Source: Verrucomicrobiota bacterium
Lineage (GTDB): Bacteria > Verrucomicrobiota > Verrucomicrobiia > Verrucomicrobiales > DEV007
Length of the DNA: 45,886 bases
Assembly: GCA_020630975.1 (NCBI GenBank)
Contig: JAHDID010000047.1
Location: 1-45,886 of the forward strand
Reading direction: 5' to 3'
Both the position numbers and the translations under genes were made by a program. The notes below the pieces were generated by a model that worked only from the letters and a program-made list of their open reading frames with translations, was not told the DNA's origin and did no database searches. Shown one piece after another: positions 43,601 through 45,886 of this stretch; position 1 is the first letter of the stretch; each line of letters starts with the position of its first letter.

Positions 43601-45886
43601 CCGGAGGTGGCACCGACTACACATCCACCACCCAGACCCTGACCTTCACTGGCACAGCTGGTGAAGCTCAGCAGTTCACAGTTCCTCTGAATGACGATGG
43701 TATCATCGAAGCGACTGAGACTTTCACAGTCAGCCAAGGTAATGTAACAGCCGGAACCGCAGCGGTTGGCTCCATCACGGTTACCGATACAGCGACCGGA
43801 ACCATCACTGATAATGATAGCGCAACAGTCACCGTTGCAGATGTGAGCGTCAATGAAGGCGACGGTACAGCAACGATCACAGTCAATCTAGATACAGCAA
43901 TCGATCAAAACTTGAGCGTTGATGTCAGCTTTGGCGGAGACGGAACTGATTTCGATAACGCCACTCAGACGGTTACTTGGAATACTAATGAGACTGGCGA
44001 CAAAACCTTCACTGTCAATATCACCGATGATGCACAGGTGGAAGCCCTGATCGAGCAGTTCGGTATCAACCTAGCTGTGAATACGGGCACACCACTGAAT
44101 GGTCGCTCGGTCGATGTTACCGACACAGCCACACTCAGTATCACCGATAACGATCAGACCAATGTCACGATCGAAGATGTGTCCGTCTCCGAAGATGGCA
44201 CGATGACTTTCACTGCTACTTCTTCTGCGGCAGTCGATGGAGGGTTCACCGTTGATGTGAGCTTTGCCGACGTCACCGCTACAGGTGGTGGCACTGACTA
44301 CACATCCACCACTCAGACACTGACCTTTACTGGCACAGCTGGCGAGACTCAGCAGTTCACAGTCCCTCTGAATGACGATGGTATCATCGAAGCCACTGAG
44401 ACTTTCACTGTCAGCCAAGGTAATGTAACAGCTGGAACCGTAGCGGTGGGATCGATTACTGTAACAGACACCGCGACTGGAACCATCACTGATAATGACA
44501 GCGCAACAGTCACTGTGGCTGATGTGAGCATCAATGAAGGCGATGGCACGGCTACGATCACCGTCAATCTAGATACAGCTCTTGATCAAGCATTGAGCGT
44601 AGATGTCAGCTTTGGTGGAGACGGAACCGATTTCGATAAAGCCACTCAAACCGTTACTTGGAATACCAGTGAAACTGGTGACAAGACTTTCACGATCAAT
44701 ATCACCGATGATGCACAGGTGGAAGCTCTGAGCGAGCAGTTCGGTATCAGCCTAGCTGTGAATACGGGCACACCACTGAATGGTCGTTCAGTCGATGTCA
44801 CCGACGCAGCCACACTCAGCATCACGGATAATGATTCGACAGCGGTGACGATTGAGGATATCACCCGAAATGAAGATGGCACGTTCACCTTCACGGCGAC
44901 TAACAGTGTTGCCGTCGAAGGCGGTTTCACGGTCGATGTAAGCTTTGCGGATGTTACAGCGACTGGTAGTGGCACCGACTATACTTCTACGACCCAGACG
45001 CTGACCTTCATCGGAACAGCTGGTGAAACTCAAGAGTTCACCGTACCGGTCGTTGATGACACTTTGGTCGAGGGAACCGAAACCTTCACAATCACCCAAG
45101 GCAATGTGGTTTCCACTGTCGCTCCCGTCGGACAGATCGATGTGACCGATACAGCAACTGGTACGATCCTCGATAATGACGCAGCGATCGTTACGGTCGC
45201 AGACGTGACCGTTAATGAGGGAGATGGCACGGCTACGATCACTGTGGACTTGAGTAATGATCTAGACCAAGCACTGACCATCGATGTGAGTTTCTCTGGA
45301 GATGGCAGTGATTTTGCCAATGCGACTCAACAAGTCACTTGGAATACAGGGGAAACTGGAAGTAAAACATTCACTGTTGCCCTGACAGATGATTTACTAG
45401 TCGAGGCCGCTACCGAGGACTTCCTGATCAGCCTCGGCGTCAGCTCATCCACTCCGCTCAATGGACGCGATGTAACGACGACCGATACCGGAACTCTGAC
45501 AATCGTCGATAATGATACCACTAGTGTCACCATAGAAGACGTGAGCGTGGCAGAAGATGGTACTATGACATTTACAGCCACTTCCAGCCATGCGGTTGAG
45601 GGTGGTTTCACTGTAGATGTGAGCTTCGCCGATGTCACGGCTACTGGTGGCGGAACGGATTACACCTCTATCACACAGACACTGACTTTCACCGGCGCTG
45701 CGGGCGAGACTCAGCAATTCACCGTTCCTCTTAACGACGATAACATTAGTGAAAGCGCAGAAACATTCACTGTGACACAGGGTAATGTGGTAGCTGCTAT
45801 CGTTCCTCTATCAGTGATTAATGTAACGGACACCGCTACCGGCACGATTACCGATAATGACGGTGCCGATGTTACCGTTTCTGACG
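28690..45886 (+). CDS. Giant modular surface protein (5' part; runs off window)
   Basis: One uninterrupted frame from the ATG at 28690 to the window end gives at least 5,732 residues (well over 500 kDa) with no stop; the C-terminus is outside. Order: basic leader and LEERVLLSA (32-40); helical linker; metzincin-like site H169ExxHxxGxxD179 with a Met-turn candidate at M190; CSLREA-like segment (about 225-260); beta-helix array 1 (about 297-1815) ending SDQRGQARAQGAGADIGAFE (about 1818-1837); PKD-like domain (about 1838-1930); beta-helix array 2 (about 1958-3060) ending in a TDQNGLTRP and DIGATE cap; Ig/cadherin- and PKD-like domains (about 3090-3990); Calx-beta domains (about 3998 to end). Composition is Gly/Thr/Asp/Asn-rich with only two Cys found. 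The likely role is a Ca-binding extracellular adhesin or matrix-binding protein. Many short minus-strand frames overlap it and are shadows. Confidence 0.92.
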   Translation, partial: MKKRRNRSKIVDLFTRKGRKDEERRQMQAEQLEERVLLSATPVAVEPVEAEAEPPAAQEQDSSNRESSVSREELEAIVDAAIERWKESGISDEQLQALEEAQYVFADLSVLHVAQAEGQLVTLDVDANGRGWYVDETPEDDAEFSKIEEVLRAEGDEARGMDLLSVIMHEQGHMLGLADDYDQAQEGNVMYGGFEAGSRRVILDAQAQGAELLSLAGVHYATHTVDTTADVVDAGDGLLSLREAIIAVNASSDTTHTIILQSGATYNLTITPNAGVSEAEKGDLDIEVQAGEKLTIVGNGATVDADFDLISRNDRVFEIVDDGEVEFQNLTITGGNAVQGAGVRVSNGNATTTFTNVTIEGNYATGTDGNAHGGGAADLSGTVVFTDSTIQNNAANQDGGGLMIRGGNVSFINTDVINNNAGFDSAGPAGSQIRSGATGGGIWLRGGGTATFDADSSLSDNTSGGAGGGIHITGEGTSLYMDGTAMNNNESLNSGGGAIRFDGNQLTSVVSLSNMTISGNTATGNGGVIHTDEYNTINITNTTLSNNTASSSGGAIYVGGSVNNVMTLDGVVFDGNVATTASGGGFRSEAQVIFRNDVTFTNNVAGTEDDGGGGFYLTGSNARVSQDPAAVGNITITGNTGERGGGFRNNLGTIDLANVTLSNNISTFADSNGDGRFGNGDTAGGGGFHSEGHGASVTLTNSIIDGNTTGRYGGGFHNRNGAVTLQDTFVTNNISTGTGGGGFRQTGDTSSVTWDNSGLTAAQQAVSFTGNEATIQHGGGFRNTSGDVTLTSIDIQGNKTGPEGTSNNNVGGGFYQDGDASNTTLTDVNIYENTAGGDGGGFYATDGTVTIDRTSTGAIEIRDNKIEGVGTTTRNGAGFYLGGEAQLTIGGIGHAMITDNVHELGGGGGARVGANSTATIVGTATNQGEISGNTVTNNGGGLQITGQATVNLDYIDIKNNSTGLDGGGVYLEASPSNFTMTNGTIDGNTAGSEGGGIYTSGQVSLTEVDINANTTTGQSGAGMFINDGSFVTIADSNITNNLSDEGGGGIWNEGDLTLTSSDGSHHISGNVAGGTDNNVDGYYDGGGLRTTGTSVTTITDYDIRDNTASQHGGGAMFEAGEVSLTGVDFTGNLALEEGGGFRSGEQARVTMTGGTVVNNTVADTTPRDAAQLWRTRGGGVVARGQLTLDSVAIENNVAGEDGSIGRQGGGLFVEGQGASVLIKDSSIKDNRVSGSGAGFYQNGGAVTLDNTDVDSNEVTLGRGQAGGFLVTGAGQTALINGSDVINNRSTYHAGGVQVSGGSTLTATGTLITGNQAVHLASDTDTNAVGGGMYVSDNGTTVTLNSVTIDNNTAEGRGGGVYTSGENNFSATDSSISNNVIQGTSAAGSTINRGAGGIWLSGNSVATLDNVNVDNNTATNNEGGGGVYVEDRTVLTMTGGSVSNNTAAGGDGGGVRVVDNANATFDGVTISGNDASNNRGGGVSVRNNAVANITNGTVISNNTARQGGGGVNVWDANASMVVTDSTITGNTATNNHGGGAWVRDGYLELQNSTVSLNETQGTDNNNRVGGGIFFQVSATGLINDSTITQNTSYGRGGGIYVDNSQVEINRSSITSNQTDANAEGRGRGGGLWVSNANSVVDVNDSLIANNTSVGHGGGIWHDRGTLNITNSTLSGNIAGQDKDGNLINNRDGGAIWAQNSDAILNINHSTIADNSSTRNGGGIRNNAAVVTITNSIIADNLRNIDVTPTTGNADVFGNHNVEGVSIIENQERAAGGAGTVLNVDAGLGALADNGGPTLTHAIDDTSAAYDAAAGSNLLSDQRGQARAQGAGADIGAFEVTDLLPVIDTFTLPTGTAAGQTTATVAATASGGDGTLVYTWDITDPVGTVITLSGANPTLPALMVGQYAVTLRVSDDDGDTAIQTGEFVVRDSTVNTLEELRNSIVVANTDSSTEDITITVSAGTYAFGSATDHSNGNGCDADDGVGSADTTTGDLDFTRQSGRIIIEGATSNAADTVIDAEDIDRILQVHKGAQVVLRNITLTDGTSCANDRHGGAIRNNGDLRLENVIITDNETFGYTTNSNDDGGAIFMDEGSTLTMIGGEITNNRAERDGGAISAETGATISLTDVTIEDNDSGRRGGAIYARTADLSVDGGVIANNTAGESAGGIWMLDGGSAVFNNSAISGNDAANGAGGGLRANGAATITINNTDISGNTANTGGGIYAQNTNTVVNITDSDISNNSARSSHGGGFYNVGGTVSLNNVDIENNVTGSNGTSNDDVGGGFYNAVGGTVTAVDVNLRDNVSSGDGAGFRNDEGTVTFTVVNNSSTEITNNRIISSNTGRVGGGFYNRGGEVSFDRLTLEDNVSVGAGGGFYNNYDGTVTISTSGTIANNEAINGAGGGFYSSMDGVVDMTAVQIDANTARTHGGGFASFNESQVTLIGGRISGNEAENGTGGGFRSDGVATITDAIVGNNTVNRVTATDGNNARGGGIYGTSVYSVITLNNTAVQNNYADNDGGGVFLSSGATFTSTGGDISFNLTGDTQDDNMGGGIFAESNVNLTLTDLDVSFNTAGGHAGGIWATSTDVDLTNVSVDSNRTLGTTASGGDGDNHGGGMYLTGETGSLDLAGDISFSNNEATGHGAGIFASNTRITAAAGTSIDIDNNTIQSTHAAGGNISDLDGGGIFASGLTVIDFSQVDHVSIDGNTALRYGGGVYLTNQSQMTIGQAGGSPASLHSISQNTTSLGGGGVAMWADTQLSLFDTRVDLNRSSNTSNNSDAWGGGIMARDRSVVNLEHVSVNQNFAGRGGGGIRVDGELNATRVQINDNRAFNDGGGGIYVGETQDIMGIGNGGVTLENVEIARNTADGYGGGIRLQRSTLDATNVTIESNVSSEYGGGISTQGNNSVFNLTNTTISGNQAGANHGGGGIWTADNNSGVFGTLTHVTIAYNQAGYVGGGLRRNSGDITIENSIIAHNTALDNGNTGNPQHDLAGTVTGVGANLTLDAGGTINGGTRITGIDPVLGDLAYNNPTDVAATDIFSDGIYGRTHMIDANGAAANVADATTSTGTDQNGLTRPQTAGELHDIGATENQAPQIDGAGQIILDVNRDPNTASPDHSSFTGLLWELVTPPGSTPADVDPEAGDLNLDGNYYDVDQLVFTITGGPTLAAGGTASGATDAGVITGFDPATGAFTYTPPLNFTGDVFAQFTFTVTDDPGNPARTATATVDIIITEGAIPPNIIVNNILGTEGTTVPLDISVALVDVDGSETFEDIGTVHTGAPAEVEIAGIPTGFQLLDEFGNPVGIRAFNGNWYLDVADLDGLQVQIADDPKGSEEFTVTVRAVSRESVDNSTAEATATFTAIVTNEAPTYTNVTFTEESGAVTTVGNGDAINTLDEGESVSVSVTFTDPGYDLPSQGTEETFIAEIDWGDGTIEIATITRTPGSEGVLTTGTFSGTHVYPDNGTYVVKFKVLDDDDGLGIFQTVMQVNSIDPTITALTANGADIPGGATVADIDESGTLNLTGSFSDPGFDNPGGIISQTVEDFTIVVDWGDGIVEEFIGDSFVSETPGSAGVLTFGSFNNISHQYADNNTYTVEVRVVDDDGARGIETFDITVNNVPPTATTLNAAGVSLPTTSIADGATTGGTVSISEGQSITLDGIVADIAFDRTPSLFDHVENDPGLATTERIVSVEVDWDINDVNFTEGFVSVANVTNDDSVINSTSAAFDAITSNASIYNAPGIYQAHVRITDDNGGVTIVPFRVEVGDLSLSQLDVNGTSVLGGTPVILSPGETADIDAGFFAVVPDDLDDFTMTVAIDMGGGVIDTTTITTSSSPGLTTTDADPDAVNNGEFDDLLKTLTTPGTYPVTVTVENNGASSTRTFDIIIDELALNSITAEGAPIPVVDDTVRIDTGETLDVNAVFGDSVVDLSVPGETTVTIDWGEGAGVETISNPVFTTNTVTVSPSEIYETAGTYTVTVTMTNDNFDDPVVETFTVVVTDVLADLVVTTGGGDGLQATEGGTTDTLTFALDKDATDDVVVVVTPDAQVDLGNGAGNAVTLTLTDTTAQSLTVTADDDFVTEASPHPGILSIAVTSGSPTDLLIDSVSTGSPLTGSITTDITDNDAPGITVIQTGASTDVIEGTTNDTFTVQLDSVPTETVTVTIANSDPHINLGSGFGVDHTVVFAANTTAMNPVTVNVIATDDSLPGDRVYVLNYSSSSSDTNYDGAGVPVTVDGVATTQQDVNIITPVQLLITNADRSLDVTEGGNTDTFDIGLSTSPPAGQPVEVTLIPDGQIDLGNGAGVPLVITLTDANPVTVTTTAFDDLVFEGDHTGLITVAITSGDATAFLVDGAPQADPLGGTLTANITDNDVPTVTVNDVTVNEGDGTATITVNMDRAIGQDLSIDVDFDNGTGDFDDTTQTVTWTAGQTGDKTFTVAITDDNISELTETFGISLAVNAATPLNGLTVYTDDTATLTITDDDTSTFSIADVTVDEGAGTATFSVTLDNAVDTNVVIDVSYADVTATGGGADYDSTSDQVTFVAGSTTTQTVTVAITDDNIGELAETFTASLSTATALGGRDVVVNDTATGTITDNDNASVNVADVSVNEGDGTATITVNLDTALDQTLSVDVSFGGDGTDFDNASQTVTWNTGETGDKTFTVDITDDAQVEALIEQFGISLAVNTGTPLNGRSVDVTDTATLSITDNDQTNVTIEDVSVSEDGTMIFTATSSAAVDGGFTVDVSFADVTATGGGTDYTSTTQTLTFTGTAGETQQFTVPLNDDGIIEATETFTVSQGNVTAGTAAVGSITVTDTATGTITDNDSATVTVADVSVNEGDGTATITVNLDTALDQTLSVDVSFGGDGTDFDNATQTVTWNTSETGDKTFTVDITDDAQVEALIEQFGISLAVNTGTPLNGRSVDVTDTATLSITDNDQTNVTIEDVSVSEDGTMTFTATSSAAVDGGFTVDVSFADVTATGGGTDYTSTTQTLTFTGTAGEAQQFTVPLNDDGIIEATETFTVSQGNVTAGTAAVGSITVTDTATGTITDNDSATVTVADVSVNEGDGTATITVNLDTAIDQNLSVDVSFGGDGTDFDNATQTVTWNTNETGDKTFTVNITDDAQVEALIEQFGINLAVNTGTPLNGRSVDVTDTATLSITDNDQTNVTIEDVSVSEDGTMTFTATSSAAVDGGFTVDVSFADVTATGGGTDYTSTTQTLTFTGTAGETQQFTVPLNDDGIIEATETFTVSQGNVTAGTVAVGSITVTDTATGTITDNDSATVTVADVSINEGDGTATITVNLDTALDQALSVDVSFGGDGTDFDKATQTVTWNTSETGDKTFTINITDDAQVEALSEQFGISLAVNTGTPLNGRSVDVTDAATLSITDNDSTAVTIEDITRNEDGTFTFTATNSVAVEGGFTVDVSFADVTATGSGTDYTSTTQTLTFIGTAGETQEFTVPVVDDTLVEGTETFTITQGNVVSTVAPVGQIDVTDTATGTILDNDAAIVTVADVTVNEGDGTATITVDLSNDLDQALTIDVSFSGDGSDFANATQQVTWNTGETGSKTFTVALTDDLLVEAATEDFLISLGVSSSTPLNGRDVTTTDTGTLTIVDNDTTSVTIEDVSVAEDGTMTFTATSSHAVEGGFTVDVSFADVTATGGGTDYTSITQTLTFTGAAGETQQFTVPLNDDNISESAETFTVTQGNVVAAIVPLSVINVTDTATGTITDNDGADVTVSD
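28783..28809 (+). other. LEPRxLL-like N-terminal signature (LEERVLLSA)
   Basis: Residues 32-40 of the giant protein read LEERVLLSA, after a highly basic leader without a hydrophobic signal core. The motif resembles the LEPRxLL/LEPRVLLSA signature at the N-termini of very large surface proteins in Planctomycetota, Verrucomicrobiota and some others. Here the Pro is replaced by Glu. Its function (export or processing) is not established. Confidence 0.75.
28969..29340 (+). other. Metzincin-like metalloprotease-type segment
   Basis: Residues about 94-217 of the giant protein contain FADLSVLHVAQAEGQLVTLD, GRGWYVDETPEDDAEF, the zinc-site motif HEQGHMLGLAD (H169, E170, H173, third ligand position D179) and NVMYGG with M190 as Met-turn candidate. 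The HExxHxxGxxD form is known from some metzincins. Similar short matrixin-like segments occur near the N-terminus of other LEPRxLL proteins. Whether it is an active protease or acts on the protein itself is unknown. Confidence 0.7.
29365..29470 (+). other. CSLREA-like segment before beta-helix array 1
   Basis: The translated string TVDTTADVVDAGDGLLSLRE followed by AIIAVN has the CSLREA-domain layout (D-x-x-DG, then SLREAI and an A-N element). The usual Cys is replaced by Leu. The domain typically precedes right-handed parallel beta-helices in secreted bacterial proteins, as it does here. Confidence 0.75.
29581..34200 (+). repeat. Right-handed beta-helix array 1 with anchor-Q-like cap
   Basis: About 1,540 residues of degenerate short repeats with Asn-rich turns and GGG[FIV] elements (for example NVTLSNNIS, GGGFYQDGD, NGGGIRNNA), typical of parallel beta-helices of the polymorphic outer-membrane/pectate-lyase type. 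The last units read TITNSIIADN, then DNGGPTLTHAID, and the closing SDQRGQARAQGAGADIGAFE at 34141-34200 matches the end pattern of choice-of-anchor-Q proteins. Confidence 0.85.
34201..34480 (+). other. PKD/Ig-like linker domain
   Basis: Residues about 1838-1930 of the giant protein include TATASGGDGTLVYTWDITDP followed by VGQYAVTLRVSDDDGDTA, the pattern of a PKD-like beta-sandwich. It separates the two beta-helix arrays and probably acts as a spacer. Confidence 0.6.
34481..37950 (+). repeat. Right-handed beta-helix array 2 with anchor-Q-like cap
   Basis: A second beta-helix array of about 1,100 residues, entered through NTLEELRNSIVVANTDSS, a diverged CSLREA-like entry. Repeats again show GGG[FI] and N-N-T elements. 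The end has TIENSIIAHN, then TDQNGLTRPQTAGELHDIGA at about 37891-37950. The only two cysteines found in the giant protein, Cys1977 and Cys2046, flank the first coils of this array. Confidence 0.82.
37951..40679 (+). other. Ig/cadherin-like and PKD-like domain stretch
   Basis: Residues about 3088-3996 of the giant protein. The first part (LVFTITGGPTL, then FDPATGAFTYTPPLNFTGDV and FTFTVTDD) is a cadherin-like/Ig repeat as in large bacterial adhesins. It is followed by PKD-like units with IDWGDGT or VDWGDG and a DNGTY or DNNTY element (about 38950-39480), and by more diverged units. These are likely rigid spacers projecting the array from the surface. Confidence 0.65.
40680..42480 (+). repeat. 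Diverged Calx-beta domains
   Basis: Several Calx-beta-like domains, each ending in an ITDND-type string (for example ITDNDAPGITV, ITDNDVPTVTVNDVTVNEGD), with acidic loops expected to bind calcium. They are less alike than the units that follow. The last diverged pair (41806-42480) is 675 bp long, 6 bp shorter than the later repeat units. Confidence 0.75.
42481..45886 (+). repeat. 681-bp tandem repeat encoding paired Calx-beta domains
   Basis: Five units begin at 42481, 43162, 43843, 44524 and 45205, each exactly 681 bp (227 residues). The next would begin at the last base of the window. Each unit encodes two Calx-beta-type domains: one with VSVNEGDGTATITVNLDTAL, ending SITDNDQT, and one with VSVSEDGTMTFTATSSAAVD, ending GTITDNDSAT. 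The first three units are nearly identical in protein sequence, with mostly silent DNA differences. The fourth and fifth diverge in sequence but keep the length. Acidic loops suggest calcium-stiffened rods. Confidence 0.93.

Noticed and set aside
38505-45717. Numerous minus-strand frames of 60-110 residues opposite the Calx-beta and Ig-like region, some nearly identical to each other
   Set aside because: They recur with the 681-bp repeat, lack recognisable domains, and are antisense shadows of the plus-strand giant frame, which has coherent domain content throughout.
40680-45886. RTX toxin-type nonapeptide repeats
   Set aside because: No GGxGxDxLx series was seen; the repeats are Calx-beta domains ending in ITDND.

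Overview
The window is chromosomal DNA of moderately high GC from a bacterium of the PVC group, most likely a marine or glycan-degrading member of Verrucomicrobiota. The evidence is family composition: an ECF sigma factor followed directly by a FecR-LamG membrane protein, a 1,698-residue fusion of DUF1080, LamG, SGNH-like, PVC-type dehydrogenase, HEAT and heme (CxxCH) modules, two secreted sulfatases, and a giant surface protein opening with an LEPRxLL-like signature (LEERVLLSA). Genus cannot be read from the sequence. No phage, transposase, CRISPR or RNA genes were seen.

Layout. 1-411: a 102-bp tandem repeat (three copies, cut by the window edge), each copy with two perfect short hairpins, then a leader with a 12-bp palindrome. 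412-2479: a Gfo/Idh/MocA oxidoreductase and a membrane-anchored TPR protein, closed by a strong intrinsic terminator. 2639-4881: a lipoprotein with an internal duplication, divergent from a DUF2293 protein and a DUF2834 membrane protein. 4979-7023: ECF sigma factor plus FecR-LamG regulator. 7049-10908: a sugar epimerase-like TIM barrel divergent from a run of nagA-like (lacking the usual N-terminal part), nagB-like and an NRAMP-fold transporter that has lost both metal-binding motifs. 10985-16081: the giant multidomain heme protein. 16098-20100 (minus): gcvT, hrpB and a small secreted protein in a tight operon. 20194-24019: a rhomboid-like membrane protein with a zinc-ribbon tail and a hybrid histidine kinase with duplicated receiver domains. 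24059-28407 (minus): sulfatase, 3D-domain protein, sulfatase. 28690-45886: one uninterrupted reading frame of at least 5,732 codons that runs off the window.

How it fits together. Sulfatases (one resembling N-sulfoglucosamine sulfohydrolases), amino-sugar-phosphate catabolism (NagA/NagB), a sugar epimerase and the DUF1080 fusion are consistent with use of sulfated, amino-sugar-containing glycans. The ECF/FecR pair and the hybrid kinase are candidate sensors. The giant protein combines a metzincin-like HExxHxxGxxD site, a CSLREA-like segment, two right-handed beta-helix arrays each ending in a choice-of-anchor-Q-like cap, Ig/PKD-like domains and a Calx-beta array with an exact 681-bp period. 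It is probably a surface adhesin or matrix-interacting protein. It and the motif-less NRAMP-like transporter are the most unusual items here.
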